Positions 1-21,520 of a stretch of 64,000 bases of DNA are shown piece after piece. A model generated the notes under the pieces. That model ran no database searches and had not been told where the DNA came from. It saw only the letters and a list, made by a program, of their open reading frames with translations. Made by a program: the position numbers and the translations under genes. The stretch spans positions 5,604,616 to 5,668,615 of the forward strand of contig HG738139.1 in NCBI GenBank assembly GCA_000499405.2, in the 5' to 3' direction. The DNA is from Onchocerca volvulus (lineage: Eukaryota > Nematoda > Chromadorea > Rhabditida > Onchocercidae). The stretch's first letter is position 1. Every line of letters starts with the position of its first letter.

Positions 1-33
1 GGGTCACGAAGTACCGTTGCATTGTTGGAGATG
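1..33 (+). CDS. possible 3' end of an exon cut by the window edge
   Basis: The first 33 bases are GC-richer than what follows, are open in at least two frames, and run into a good donor, ATG|GTAGGTGAG. One frame reads VTKYRCIVGD and leaves one spare base, which is the phase needed to join the NLK exon at 6600. Another frame reads GSRSTVALLEM and ends in phase 0. Nothing else identifies it. It could be an upstream exon of the NLK gene, an exon of another gene, or chance. Confidence 0.15.
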
Positions 34-318
34 GTAGGTGAGCTCAGAACCTGACATGCTCCAAATATCTTCCCTAAATCCTTTCACTAGACATGACTCG
101 TCAGAATATAGCACTATAGGTCAAGCATACATTGACTAAAGGTCAAGCAGGTGACACAGTGATGTCTAGACATACCGAAATATGAACTATCGCCTATTTT
201 CAAACGGATTCTTCCTTGTTTTTCATCGTTACTACCGTCGCTGGCATCAGATTACTTAGAAATTTGACTCAACAGAATCCTTGCCTCCTTCCTATACGCA
301 GACAAACAGATGGACACC

Positions 319-332
319 GACACACACACATA

Positions 333-380
<48 letters not shown>
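319..380. repeat. CA/TG dinucleotide microsatellite
   Basis: An almost pure (CA)n run from about 336 to 376, flanked by interrupted CA units from 319 and by CATACA variants on the right. It produces artefactual Thr-His and Val-Cys open frames on the two strands, which are not genes. Confidence 0.95.
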
Positions 381-381
<1 letters not shown>

Positions 382-2310
382 ATACACAAACAGGAATTGT
401 TGGAAATAGTATCGGGTCGCGATAATTAAGGCATCAGTAATCACTGTTGTCGTAGACGACAATCCTTTTTGATCTTTCAGTTTTTTCATCTTCTACACTT
501 ATCTCCTAATAGAATTATTTTTCGCCCTTAAAATATCTCTCCCGTAATTGAGTGTTGCAGAATATTCCTTCCTTAACCTTTGACCTTATGCTGTAACAAT
601 CAGTGATTGTTTGTTTTTGTTCATGTCACAGAAATTTTGTATAGCAACTACGACTTGCATAGTTTGACTCTATCTGATGAAACTTACCAACATTTTGATA
701 ATGTATTTAGTTGAGAAATAATCGAAAAATGTTGAGCAATAGATGTGAAGTACCTGTAGGATGGCGCTGTAGTACCTCTTTAAAATACCTCTTTGGTACC
801 TTTTTATTTTGGTCTTTTACATAGAAATGTATTTTAGTCGAAGATGAAAAAAAATAACATTCCGTTTTCAAATTATTCTGTGAATATTATATTTCTCAAT
901 TTCGCATAATTATTATTTCCTTTTAGACGATAATATTAGTGCATTCACTGTCTATCATTGATAATTTACTGTTAACAAATATGTCTGCTATTTGTTCAGT
1001 TCAAAGTGCATTTTTTTTGAATTAATTTCTGCAATAATTTGCAGCTCTGTCATAAACAAACCAATGACAAATTCCTATTGCTGTAATACACACTCTAACG
1101 ACTCAAATCATCAAAATTTTTATAGTAGTAAGCTAAGCAAGAGAAAAATATCACAAAATAGAATTCTCAATAAATCAGTCCAAATGTTGCGATGCCCTAT
1201 TGCTCCGTTGATTCTTGCGTAATTGAAATCATTCTGTCTTATCATCACATATCACTATCATTGATCTTCTGCATGATTTTTCTTGTTTTTGAAACAATAC
1301 TTCTGATTCGCTGATAAGTAGAATATGATCAAAATCATTCCTTCATTATTGTCATTGTCATCATCGTCACAATGCTCATTTCTGTTTTTCATCATTCGAG
1401 CTCTTCTGCAATTATCGTTTTTTTTTCTTTTTTTTTCTTTTTTTATCAAACCTATACAAATCGCTATTTGTAGTTCGCCGCTTTTCATAGTAAAAATTAT
1501 TTCTGCTTCGGTTTGTTTACGCACCGTTACAGGCTGTCTTTCTCTTTTTTAACCATTTATTTGTCAAAAAAAAAAAAGAAATCTGAGTGGTTGTTGCTGA
1601 CATATTGTCATTGATAATTGATAGCAAATTACTGAGAAAGAGATGAATGAATTGCTTGAACAAAGTAGTACAAAAAAAAAAGAAAAAAAAAGAGAAAAAA
1701 GAGATATAAATGAAATGCTAAAATTCATTTATTATGCAAATTATTTCCCTTTAATTTGACATTTTTAAAGTTTGCGAAATATTTTGTTTGAATTGTTAGT
1801 TGCATTTTTGAAGAAATATTTGAATAATCATTCGAATTCAATAGTTAAAATTTTTTCTACAATTAATTATTCGAAGAATTAACTTATCATATAGATTTAC
1901 TTGCACAATTTTTCAGTACTAGATAGATTAGTTAAATTTGAATTTTGTCCTTTCCGTTAGACTATATTGTTTTTTTTCCTGGAAATCAAATATCTGTTCA
2001 GAATTGTTGATGTGTGCAATCGATTTATCAAATAACCTAAATAGTGTAACTGATAAGCTTCTAATATTGTGCAATTTTACGCGGAATATATTTTTTTCAA
2101 AATTTTAACAAAGGTTTTAAAATCTGGTGCCCCTCTTTTTGATGAATTTCTTCAGTGCTTATTTCATCTGTAGCCTAGATATTATCCAGTGATTTGGCAA
2201 TGAATTTGGAAAATTGATAGATTTGATCTTTAGACTAGAAATTGGTAGATTGAAATTTTCATGATTGATTAGAAGTTTGAAGTTTTCTTTTGTTTTGTTT
2301 TTTATCTACA

Positions 2311-2355
2311 GTTCCATCATGCACTCATTTACGGATTTATTGATACAACGATCGA
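2311..2355 (+). CDS. weak candidate small exon upstream of NLK
   Basis: A pyrimidine-rich stretch ending in CTACAG precedes this 45-base segment, and GTATGT follows it. One frame is open throughout (FHHALIYGFIDTTID, phase 0 at the end). Another begins at an internal ATG, reads MHSFTDLLIQRS and ends in phase 2. Neither phase joins directly to the exon at 6600, which needs one base from upstream. It could be non-coding, part of another transcript, or chance. Confidence 0.12.
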
Positions 2356-3251
2356 TGTATGTCTAGTGATATCCTACCATACCATATCATAAAATGAACA
2401 AAACGAACATTCAACCAAAATGAGGTCAATTTCTTCTCCACCGAAAGAGTGATTGGTCATTGATGAAGAAGTAAAATAGATGATGTTCATCTGTCCACTG
2501 GTCTATTGCATTTCTAATAGCTTCAATTTTTCGCATATTCTAAAATTGAAATCAAAGGTTAAGGCTTCCTATCTTTGGAAATGATTGATTAATTTCATTT
2601 GCTCTTTGGCTCCTAAGCCAGCGTATTTCATAATCGTAATCCAGAGACTTTGCTGAAGACAATGCTTGATTTGTTACTGCATGATTCTCCAGGACCTAGC
2701 ATCCTTTAATTTTTGCAATGAAATTGTTGGAAAGATTGATAATTTGAAAACATTCGGAAGTATTCATTATGGGAAAATTAAATCAGAATCGTTTATTTAA
2801 GTGTTTAATTAATTTCGGATATTAATATTTTAGAAATGATATTTTTTTCTCAAATTTGACATCGATTTCATCATTTCTCAAAAAAAAAAAAAAAAAAAAT
2901 TGTCCTGCTGAAATTAAAATCCATGTTATCGAAATTTTCGCATGGGAAAAAAAAAACATATGTGTAAGAATTTATGCAAATATAAAATAATATATTCGAA
3001 ATAAAAAGGAATATAAATGGAAAGTTGAACTTGAGCTTGAATTAAACTGGCCTAGAAGCCTGAAGAAGCCCAGAAAATATAAACTAAGCCCACTGGCTTC
3101 TTCTCTTGCTAAACTTTCAAACTCGAATCTTTTTTTTCTTTTGCTGAGGCCTTTTTTCTCATCCTTTGGGATTGCTGAAAGAGCCTTTTTGGTGTAATTC
3201 GAAGACCAGACTGCCACGAAGAACGCTGCAGCCTACCGACATACACATACA

Positions 3252-3316
3252 CACCGACACGCACATACGCACATACATCTCTTTGTCTGAGATGTATGTG
3301 TATGTGCGTGTCGGTG
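3252..3316. repeat. near-perfect inverted repeat (hairpin)
   Basis: The left arm, 3252-3281 (30 bases, starting CACCGACACGCACATAC), and the right arm, 3289-3316 (28 bases, ending GTGCGTGTCGGTG), are reverse complements apart from one extra two-base CA-type unit on the left. The loop is only 7 bases (3282-3288). The arms are CA/TG-rich and GC-richer than their surroundings. The loop is short and the stem almost perfect, unlike a typical metazoan microRNA precursor. A small foldback element or a palindrome formed from a microsatellite is more likely. Confidence 0.85.
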
Positions 3317-3597
3317 CCATTCCGTACCTATAAGATGCAATCGGCGAAGTAATTATGTGTCTCTCTGTCTCTCTTTTGCTTCCCATCTTTTTTCGTTGCT
3401 TTTTGGTGGTGAAAAAAAGGAAAGTTCATACGATCACGTGAAGGACATTTTGGGGTCATTCGTTTGGATGTCAGGAGGAGAAGAGAACAAGTTCCATCCA
3501 AAATGTGACAGAAACTTTTTCTTCATGACAACAATTTCATTTTACTCGCTGATTTATCGGAATAAATCGATGACAGTAACATTTTTTGATTGATGAA

Positions 3598-3655
3598 TGA
3601 TAAGTAGAAGTGATAAGTGTTAATCAGAGTATGAGATGCATAGATAAGTGATAAG
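3598..3655 (+). promoter_or_regulatory. cluster of four GATAAG sites
   Basis: TGATAAG occurs at 3598-3604, 3611-3617 and 3649-3655, with AGATAAG at 3642-3648, all in the same orientation within 58 bases. TGATAA(G) is the site bound by nematode intestinal GATA factors such as ELT-2 and by the epidermal ELT factors. At this base composition GATAAG is expected roughly once per 1.5 kb on both strands, so four in 58 bases is a clear local excess. It lies about 3 kb before the first visible NLK exon. Regulatory function and target gene are inferred. Confidence 0.35.
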
Positions 3656-4828
3656 AATATCAGAACCTAAATATTCTCATATCTCACTGATCACTAAGTA
3701 ATAATTTAGGTAATAAATATTTTACGGATAATAAAAGAGAAAAAGATAATTAATTAATGCGATATAGATCAAGTGCCAGAATAATAGCTTAATATAGAAA
3801 TATGTTTAATTTTCAGTATCATCACATGGTATTAGAAATTGTTACAAATTTTTCCATCCGAAATCTATCTAGAAAGCTGAAATCAAAAATGATTTACTGA
3901 AAATATGATATTCCATTACCGGAAATCAAAAACATGATTTTGTTTCGAATAATCCGTAAATGTCACTCATTTTTTGAGAAGAAATATAGTCGAAGAGTGG
4001 GAAAGATGTCATTGTCTTCATAATGCTATGACATCTCTGGAAGAGGTAGGAGGTTAGCCCGCCAACTCAGCCACTGCATAGTATCTCGAAGAGTCCGGAT
4101 GGATAAGTGACCTTTTAATTCTGACCTTTAATTCTGCTTTTTTCAGCTCCTTCTTTTAATTGTCTGCGATGTCGCATGTATAAATGTTTGTTGATTGTGC
4201 GATATTTCATTATGAACTAGGTGGTACAGAGAATTTCCCAAAAATTGAAATGGATTTCGAATTTTGTCATTCTTACATCATAGCTTTAGATCTGGAATTT
4301 CGGTACCATAGCAATCTGAATTGGATAGTTTCCTCAAATATGTATTTTTTATTCTCTACAGTTTATTGGATCCCTATTTTTTCTACATTTCTTTTAATGG
4401 TTTTTTTCATTTTCTACATTGATCAATGTTTCAAGCATTGAGCAAAAAAATTTACGAGAGAAGTTATGCGTGTTTTTGTTAACTAAGCTAAGAAAGTTGT
4501 TCATTTTTCGGCAAAAAATATTTCGTAAGCAAAATTTATGAAGTTTAATAAGTTCACATACTCTTGAGGTCAATAAGTAATGAAACAAACGAATATCGTA
4601 AACATTCAAATTGTCTTATAAGTAACTAATTTCCGGACTACTCTATTTAAATTATAACAGGAAAATATTTTCCAAAACAAAACAAAAAGAAAAAACTCAG
4701 TATTGACTAATTTTAATTACCAAACCTTAGATTCAGCAAGATAAATTCGCTTGTTTATGAATAGTCAATTCCGATTTGTTGAATGCCCTTTCAACGCTAG
4801 TTTTGTTTATTTAGATAACATTCACTTG

Positions 4829-4859
<31 letters not shown>

Positions 4860-6599
4860 TTAAACAGTCAAATCTTGACTTTTTACTTATGATATTTGTA
4901 GGAAAGAAGGACATGTTTTAGAGTAGACTGTGTTTTGATATCAAATCTCTAGAAATTTCGGTTAAAGTTTAAAAAAAAATTTTTCTTCAAATAATTGAGA
5001 ATTTGTTGACAAATTCTGCAAATCTATAAATACTCTTTCATATTACTAGTAAAGTTAGTGTTTGGAATGGACAAGTATTGAAAGTACTGAATGATTTTTG
5101 TCACGGATAATTTCTGAAATTTCTCTCTGCGATTCAATGGACTGAACAACTGAATCTTACTGAGATTCTTTGTAATTTAAAGTGATATCCAAGAATAACT
5201 CATAAGTATAGCTCTTTTTTTTCTTTAGATATAACTTTTGAATGAATTTAGATGGGAGGATTTAGAGATAAAAAAGTTTTTTTTTCTTTTTTTCCCAATG
5301 ATAATAGTAAAGAACTGTTGACATGGGAAAGTGCCGAGCTGCTGCGAATACAAATACCAAACTTTTGTTTCCATATATAGTAGTCAAAAAAATAAATCTG
5401 ATTATCTTTCATATTGATATTTCAGTCGTACTGATATTTTTCACCATATTTTTTTTTACAGTTATTGATCTTTGAAGTAATTTAATAAAAACCAATCAAT
5501 TGTCTACATTCAACAGCTATCCACTCTCCATAGTAAGGCTTTCAGTTACAAATGTTTTTAGACTAATATTTCTAATTAACATGATAAATGTAAAAAGAGA
5601 ACGAGGAAATTGTCTCAATATTCTCCTTTTTTTTTTGATTTTTTCTGCTTTTGAGAAATTAATATTAATGTTAATATTGTCGAAGGATAGAGGGTAGGCT
5701 AATTTTAGAGTTATTTCACTTTTAAATGCCTTTTGAATGTCTTTATTGTCGCTTCTCTTAATTATCGCCTTTTTACCCTACATTTTCAGTGACAATGTTG
5801 GATTCTGCATTGCCTCTTTAACTCATATAAATCTTTATGTCAAAATTCCGTTTAATAAAATTATAAAGTGGAATGGATGTTCCTGGTTGTTCTACTACAC
5901 TTTTCAATATTTCTCTTCGATTTTTTGCACTGTTTCTGCTCTTCTTAAAATTGAAAAAGTTCACTTTCTTTCTTCTCAATTTTCTAGTTTCATTTTGAAA
6001 AAATGAATCTCATTTGTTTATCACTGTTGCGGTATCTCTATGGAAATGTTCAACTAAACACTTCCTGTAAGTATAATAGATCTTTTTTTTTTTATTTCCA
6101 TTATTTTCTATTTCAAATTTGACGATTTTCAATTCCATAATAAACATATCTTGGTTTGTTTCATCCTACATACTTTTATTCGAATATCCTTTAATTGATA
6201 TTACTGTAAAATGCGTGTCAGACAGGCAGTTATAATTTCTTTTGTTCTGGATTTTTCAAAAATATTCTATACTTTGCTCTCCTTAATCAAATTCTAATTA
6301 TTTCATATGTTTTTATTTAAGAATTGATTCATCACTTCCTTTTCGTTCCTATCTTGAATTCTACGTTTTCTTTCCAACAAAAGTTTCCTATTTTCCTCAT
6401 GTATTTTAAAATATTATCGAAAATATACGAAACTAAATCCTTCAAAATATTATAAAGTTGTTAGTAAATCAACCACAAATTTGGATATAAATAAAAATTC
6501 GGAATCCGATTCTTTTTTTCCATTCATTGTCCCTTTCATATGACGAATTCAGCACTTGAACGAAAATTAAAAATCGTTCATTTTCGAATTAAGTTGCAG

Positions 6600-14722
<8,123 letters not shown>

Positions 14723-17700
14723 TAAAGAGAATGAAAAATGAATTTTATTATTGGAAAATATTGAAGCATCAATTGTTTTGAAAGCATATTGAAAATCAAC
14801 AATATTGTTTGCCGACAATGCACTTCCAGAAAAATCTGCCTCATTTTCGACAAGTTATTTTTCTTTGAACAATTTCTTCATTATTAGTGCTAATTGTACA
14901 TGAAGATTAAACGTTTTTTCAGAATGAAAAATTGAAGTGATATTGTTGTTTTTATTTGTAAACTCCTCTGTAAATTTAGAATTTTTTTTATAGCATATTA
15001 AAATTATTAACCACGAAAATTCGAGGAAAAGTTAAAATAATCATGCAAAAATTCCGGATATTTTTTTTCAATTTATTGTGCAAAGCGATGAGAACCTGAT
15101 TTTCTTGAAATTTCGATGGATTAATTTTTGAGCATATTATATTCTCCAAATTTGTCTTTACATGATCTTTTTTTTTTTCTTTTGAGGCTATCTTAAGTCG
15201 TAAATGTACGATTTAAATTTCAAGGTCATTAACGAATCCATAACTAGACTGTTGAATTTACGCAGTAAATTGTAAAAAAAAAAAAATGTTTCTGTTTCAG
15301 TAAAGAAATGGTTGGGAAAAGTTAGTGAATAATGAAAATTTTAAATACTTGATTTATTTCAAGTAATTTTATCAGGTTTTCATGGCATTTTTCAAAATGC
15401 GGTAGTAAGAAATGAAAAACAATGTTCTTCTACCTTTATACTGTACGATATGACTTTCAACTGAAAATACTCCTGCTGAAATTAAATAATTTCTTTGATT
15501 TTAATTAGATTTTCATAATTACTGCTAATTGTTGTGCCGATCTCGGATAAATTGCATGATTAATAGCTATGTGAATTGCTTTTCATATTCTAAAATAACT
15601 TTTTTCATTGTACTGTGAAGCATTTAGGTTTTAATAATGTTCTCTTCAGTTCTAAGTTGTTTTATAAAATATTTCCTATTTGATGATTATCTTCCCTTTT
15701 ACCAACAACGGATATTATTGTTTTTTTATTCTTTCCCTTTCTCAATCCTTCTCATCTCAATTTTGGTGATTTTGAACGCTTTATATACATATTCCTTTTT
15801 TTCTTTTTTTTTTTTTCTTGAAATGCATCCGTTACTCTTATTCTTTCTAAAAAAACTCTATTGCTTTTTAAGATTTTCATAATATACCGAAATTTTACGG
15901 AGTCCTTTATGATAACAAAGATAAATGCTTGTAAACTATCTCCTAAAACTTTAAGATTTCGGAGATTTTCTTTTTTTCTTTATGGTTTTATCATGAAAAT
16001 GATTGTTTTCAGATTCACATCTTAAATTTTTTTAAGTTAAGAAATAAGCAGTGATTTTTTGTCTTTCATTAGTCTCTTTTTTTTTTTTCTTATAACTGCC
16101 GAAATTTTGTAGACTTCTAGTTGTATTTGTACATGAAGCTATAACCTACAATGCTGTACTGCTGAATTTTTACCTCTTATATTTTGAACGTGGGATTTAT
16201 TATTGAAAGTTTTTATAGGTCATCCATACACAAGTGATTATTGTGACCTTTGACATTAATCTGACATTTGAAAATTGAACTTTCCATATTTGTGCCGACC
16301 TATGTTACCATTTTTATCACTGCCATTTATACACACCTGTTTTTCATGCAACTTGTTGCTCCCTATATATCTTTTATATAGGTCAACAAAAATGATGCCC
16401 AATGATCATTAGCTGGGCTTTCAATTGTGCCGAGAAATGCCAGTCAGGGCTTTCTATTAGTCAATTATTTCTCATTTTGCTATAAAAATTTTGGTGTCTT
16501 TCAAGATAAATTCGTAAATTCAAGCAATTCAAAAATATTTTCATATCACTTAACAGTTACAATTTCTTTTTCTCCACTTTTTCTTAAATTTACTTATCTT
16601 TTTTGGGAAATTGGAATCGAAGCTCTCGAAAAAATATTTCAAAATAATGTTCTATGACTCCTATGTATGCAAAATTTCGGTACCTTCCATACTTGAAGAT
16701 ATCAAATCCTGAAAGACGACTATTTTCTTCTTCTTCTTCAACTTTCCGTATCTCATCAACTTTTCTGCTTGTCCAATGCTACGCAAAGGATGTTCACTCT
16801 TCTCCTAATTTCGCGATTTAGGTAACAAAGCTTTACACGTCTTGTGGACGCCTATGCATAGCAGTACACCAGTGGTGTATAGTACGAGTAAATTTAATTG
16901 TATGTTAATTTGTCTGATTTTTCTGGAATTTCCTCTATTTTTGATTGTCCGATTTAGTTTGTGTATTAAAGTATCATTGTAACTCAAATAATGGACTTTC
17001 TCTTTTCATTCTGTCTTTAAAATCTGTAATTAAATGAAGAACGATATTTGATTTTAAATTCTTTGTCTATTTTGTTTGTTTATATCATATCGAAATAGAA
17101 ATTCAGTGATAAGCTTTTCGTAAATAAATTTTGCATTTCTTTGTATTTACTTCAAACTTCTCATTTATATGTTCTCCAAAATTAGCGAAAAATCCTTATT
17201 GAAAGATTTCTTGAAAAAGAAGGCCTCATATTGCGAAGTTATTGCAAATACTTGCATATGTATATGCATGTCCTCTGGCTTGGCGGACACGATTTCGTGC
17301 CAACTTTGGCAGTTATCATTGCATTTTGTTCGAATAATTTTTTCGGAAAGCAAACTCTTTGATGAAAGTCCAATTATTCGCACTTATATTTCAATTATGT
17401 TGATACTTATTGGCGATAGAACACGGTGATCAAATTGTGGTTTCCATAAGTTCTGTTGATGAAGAGTTAGTTTCTTCTTAATCGATGACTTTTCGTTTCT
17501 CTTAAAAGCGAATTTCCTTTTTCCTTTTCTTTTTTCCTGTTTTATGTCACTGGGTATCATTTGTTTTTGTTTGTTTATATAATTAAAAGAATTATGCTTT
17601 CCTTTTGAATATTCTTTCAATTTTCTCCATCTTTTCCTTCTTTTTCACAATATTCTGTTGGCAAATAAATAAATATTTACTCCAATTGCTGTTTTAATTC

Positions 17701-18669
17701 GATTTTATTAGCAAAAATAAAGCGTAAATGTGGAAAACGGCAAGATGGAAATTTTTTCCGGATGATCAGGAAGTTATCAGTGAATTATGATAAATGATAA
17801 ATGAAATACAAAGGAAGTGACTGAAGACAAAGTATTTTGAAAAGAATACATTACTTTTGGATATTAATCGGTGAGCGCAACATCTAACATAAATGACTCA
17901 AAAAATGCTTTGAGGAAATACCTATCGATATCTTAATTTAAAAAAAAAACTGAAGAATCAGGAATTACCTTTGATCTCAAAATACATTAATTTTACACTT
18001 AATTATATATCTTTAATTTTATAGTGGAATGAAATTTCAAAGTATATTAAACAAAGATTTTATCTTGTTCTTCAAAACTGAATTTATTGGCGAGGAAATT
18101 GTTAAATGATTTGATGAATTTATGGATTTTGAAATCAATTCAACTTCATTAAAAACAAGCTATTGAAAGGTTATTGAAACTAAAATTTGCAGAATTTGTG
18201 ATTTTCGCAGTGAGCAAAGAAGTACTGTGTCATCTGCAAATGAAACATTCGATATTTTCGATCGCTATTATAGACAGGATTTTTGAACCATCAATATTTT
18301 CATACAAATACTTTTAATGTGGTGACAAAAGCTTCTGGAAAAGATGCATCAATACTTTCTTAATCCAGAAATCGTTCCTAAGGGAACACTAAAGAAATGA
18401 ATGATTATGGCAAAAAATTATTTTATTTATACTCTGAAGCATCATATCATTTCTGAATTTGTCAGATAGGAGCATGCTGGAATTATCAGTCCTAGTATGA
18501 TATAAATGATAGTAGAGTAGTGATAAGAATTTTTGCTTAGTAAATATTTATCATATTTTCATCCATTGCTTATATTTTCCTATTTGAAATAAAGAATTCC
18601 TTATGTATTGGAGAATTTTTCTCAATCGTGGAGAATGATGTGGATCAATAGTCAAATACCATCAAGACG

Positions 18670-18864
18670 AGTTGATTGTCGGGTTAGTCGATCAGCTTCC
18701 AACTGAACTGAATTGAGTTGAATTGCGTTGAGTTGCGTCAAGTTGAGATCGGTTGGGTAGAGTTGTTGAGTTGAGTTTACTTGGGTTTGAGTGTGTTGAA
18801 TTGGGGTTACGCTACGTTGAGGTGGATTGAGTTGAGCTGCGTTGAGTCGAAATGAGTAGATTGG
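18670..18864. repeat. degenerate TTGAG minisatellite
   Basis: About 195 bases dominated by imperfect repeats of the pentamer TTGAG and its variants (GTTGAGTTGA, GCGTTGAGTTGCG, TTGGGTTTGAG). It is G-rich on the plus strand and GC-richer than its flanks. On the minus strand it gives an open frame of Leu-Asn-x-x-Gln repeats (18652-18897), a by-product of the five-base period and not a gene. Confidence 0.85.
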
Positions 18865-21349
18865 AACTGTTTTGAATCCACCCGGATTGTAAAACATTTA
18901 TTGGTATCATAGCTCCTTTCTTAATACAACAAGACTTATATTTAATGAGAGTGGTTTACATTAAACATCGGAAACTGTTAAGATCCAATTACAACATAAG
19001 GGCATCGTAACAAGATCTAATGAGAAGATTAGGATGTGAATTTGGGCAAAAATGTGGATTTAGATAAGTATTGTAAGCGATTGATAGCAAAGCCTTTCCT
19101 GTATGACAGGAATACAAAGATATAAGCAAAATCAAAACAGAAAAAACATGGGAATTAAATGGGAAATAAATTCAAGGAATGTAAAATCAGTTAAATGATT
19201 CACATATTGGTAACATTCATTTACAATGAGGAATTTTTTTGATTATTTATTTGTTTGGAATTTGTTGGAATCTCGTGATATCGGAATTTGCGACAGAAAA
19301 ATCGAGGCGAAAAATCAATATTTCGATTCGGCTCTCTTTCCGAATTTTTTTTGTTTTACCTTGCCAATAATTTAGCGTACATACCTAAAAGTAACCATGG
19401 TAACCGTTTTAATGGTTATTTGTCGTCATAGGAAGTGCATTTCATTTAATATTTTGCAACTCTTTAAGTTTCTTTCCCTTCCCGAAATAGTAATCCTTTC
19501 GGAATTTTTCATGTTATCGATATATTTCTGAAATCGCCAGAAAACTTATTTGGATATGTTATTATTCGCTTCGCTGAAAATTGCTGAATAATTTCAGTCA
19601 ATTTTACTTTTCACTTTTAAATTATTTCTTCTTTCTCATGCAAGTTTTTTAAGTTGTAAACAAGCTTTCTGACGACGAGTTTTCTCAACTTTTCCCGTCA
19701 TATAACTCATGCAATCTGAATACAATTTTGAGGTATTCTATTCATACGATCGGTTAGAATTAAATTCATAAAAGTTAAATTCTTTCACATTGATAACTTC
19801 AGATTTATGTATATAAAGAATGATAATGATAGAGTGTGTTTTTCTTTTCGAAAAGTTGAAAATCATTGAAAAAGCTCTCTCAAATTTCCTATTATACAAG
19901 CTGGCTTAATTTATTAATCAAGCTGTTTCACTTTTGCTCTGAAGTCATTGTTAGTATTATCAACTTTTCCTTCTATTTAAGTCTAAATTATCTTTGATTG
20001 TAGATATAGATTGAGGCATAAATCGTATAGCTAGAAAGTAGAGGTATTTTTGAAATCTTTCATGTCGGAACTTTGCTTTGATCAAAAAAGGATATACCTG
20101 CACATTTATTCTTTAAGTGATTAATTATTTTTCGAATATTTATGCAGAAATCACCTTTAATTTTTTATATTCCATTATAGCATTGATCAGATAATAGTAG
20201 GACATAGTTATGACCAAGCATAAAGGTCAACTATTTAATTTTTCTACAGGCCAACTGCCTAATAAGGAACTAAACCAATCTGTTTAAATCATTATTTAAA
20301 TCAATCAAACAATTAGTTTAATTATCTGATAATAGAACTTCATCTTTTCCATTTCTCTTCAATCATACAAATATGAACTTTATAGAATAATATGGTGGAT
20401 CATCTCTCAAATTTTGAATACAATTAAAATTCTCTTCTATATCCATCTAAACATGACTCATACGTAAAGTCATATTTCCAGTATCAAGCTTCAAAATCTC
20501 AAAAACTTCTTTTTTGATGTGGAATCAAAACTTTCATAAAAAATCTTTTTTGTTATAAAACCGAAACTTTTACATAAAAGGTCATTAGAATAATTCAAAT
20601 TTGAAAGTTTTTACAACTTTAAGTTTTCAATGTCTTTGAAATAGCTAATTAACGCAAATTAAATAATTTAAACAGTTGTTGACAGATGAAGAAGTTTTTA
20701 AATTCAACATTAGAATATCAAATGTAATAAATTTTGAGTTTTTCGTATAGTATTACTGATTAACATGACTAATACCAACCAAATATTGATCATCTCTAAT
20801 TTACATGCAATTTACTCTATGCAGTTTAAAATCATACTGATTTTTTAAATTCTAGTTCATAATTTCAGTCATTGATTTCACTTTCTATTTTATTTTATTC
20901 TTGGGCAAAAATTCATTGAGATAACAGATGGTTGCTAATGAGAGGTTGAAGTAAAAGATTTGTTATTTAATTAATTCGAAAAAGATTGAAAATGTTTTAA
21001 ATTTCGATGGTTCAAATAAAATTCAATTTATGAGAATAAAGCTGCTAAGGAATCAGTTTTCTTTTTATATGCAAAGGGATTTATCGCTAATATAATCGTT
21101 TATGGGACAGATTCTTAAGCTTTTAAGCTTTAAAAGCTATTTGCAATTTTCACTTACTAACAGAAAATGTTTATTATGCATTGAATGACTTTATTGTTGC
21201 ATAAAAGCATAAATGAATGATTTTGTTGAATTTTCTTTATTCTCAAAATTTTAGTTTAAACTGAATATATTCAATGTTTTCACAGAAACAACTTCAAAGG
21301 GCATCTAATTAGAAAACTAAGAAGTTAAAATTAATATGAAGGCAATGTT

Positions 21350-21520
21350 AATACGGTGAAGTGAGCACTGCTAAAGTTTCCTGTGTGTCCATTTGCGTGA
21401 CGCTAACGCAGACTACGGGATTTACGTTTACGCAATATCAGAGATGATATCACAATGTACGTATCGTACAATCCATTATGTAATATTTAAGTGCACGCGA
21501 TCGATAACGTAACATGATTC
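21350..21520. other. short CpG-bearing, GC-richer island in intergenic DNA
   Basis: About 170 bases unusually rich in CG dinucleotides for this window. They include GTGACGCTAACGCAG, TTTACGTTTACGCAAT, TGTACGTATCGTACA (nearly palindromic) and CACGCGATCGATAACG. No open frame, tRNA fold or known repeat is recognised. Candidate distal regulatory element or part of an unannotated transcript. Confidence 0.25.

Larger units (their letters stand above)
34..6599. other. upstream region of the NLK gene, no confident gene
   Basis: AT-rich DNA before the first identifiable NLK exon. It should contain the missing NLK start codon and promoter if these lie inside the window. Listed separately are the CA microsatellite, the hairpin at 3252-3316, the GATAAG cluster and one weak exon candidate at 2311-2355. 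Two copies of AGGTCAAGCA lie at 118-127 and 140-149, a directly repeated nuclear-receptor-like half-site. Short open frames in this region are no longer than expected by chance at this base composition. Confidence 0.5.

Noticed and set aside
216..489. Open frames on both strands over the CA microsatellite (Thr-His and Val-Cys repeats)
   Set aside because: They are open only because of the dinucleotide repeat; no splice signals or other coding features.
6001..6070. ATG at 6004 followed by an open frame to CCT|GTAAGT as an NLK first exon
   Set aside because: The donor leaves a T that would form TGA with the first two bases of the exon at 6600, so the join creates a stop.
15637..15882. Hydrophobic 81-codon open frame resembling a mitochondrial-type protein (numt)
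   Set aside because: It is simply T-rich DNA; no mitochondrial gene sequence or order is recognisable.
18652..18897. Minus-strand open frame of Leu-Asn-x-x-Gln repeats
   Set aside because: Explained by the TTGAG minisatellite period; nothing outside the repeat supports coding.
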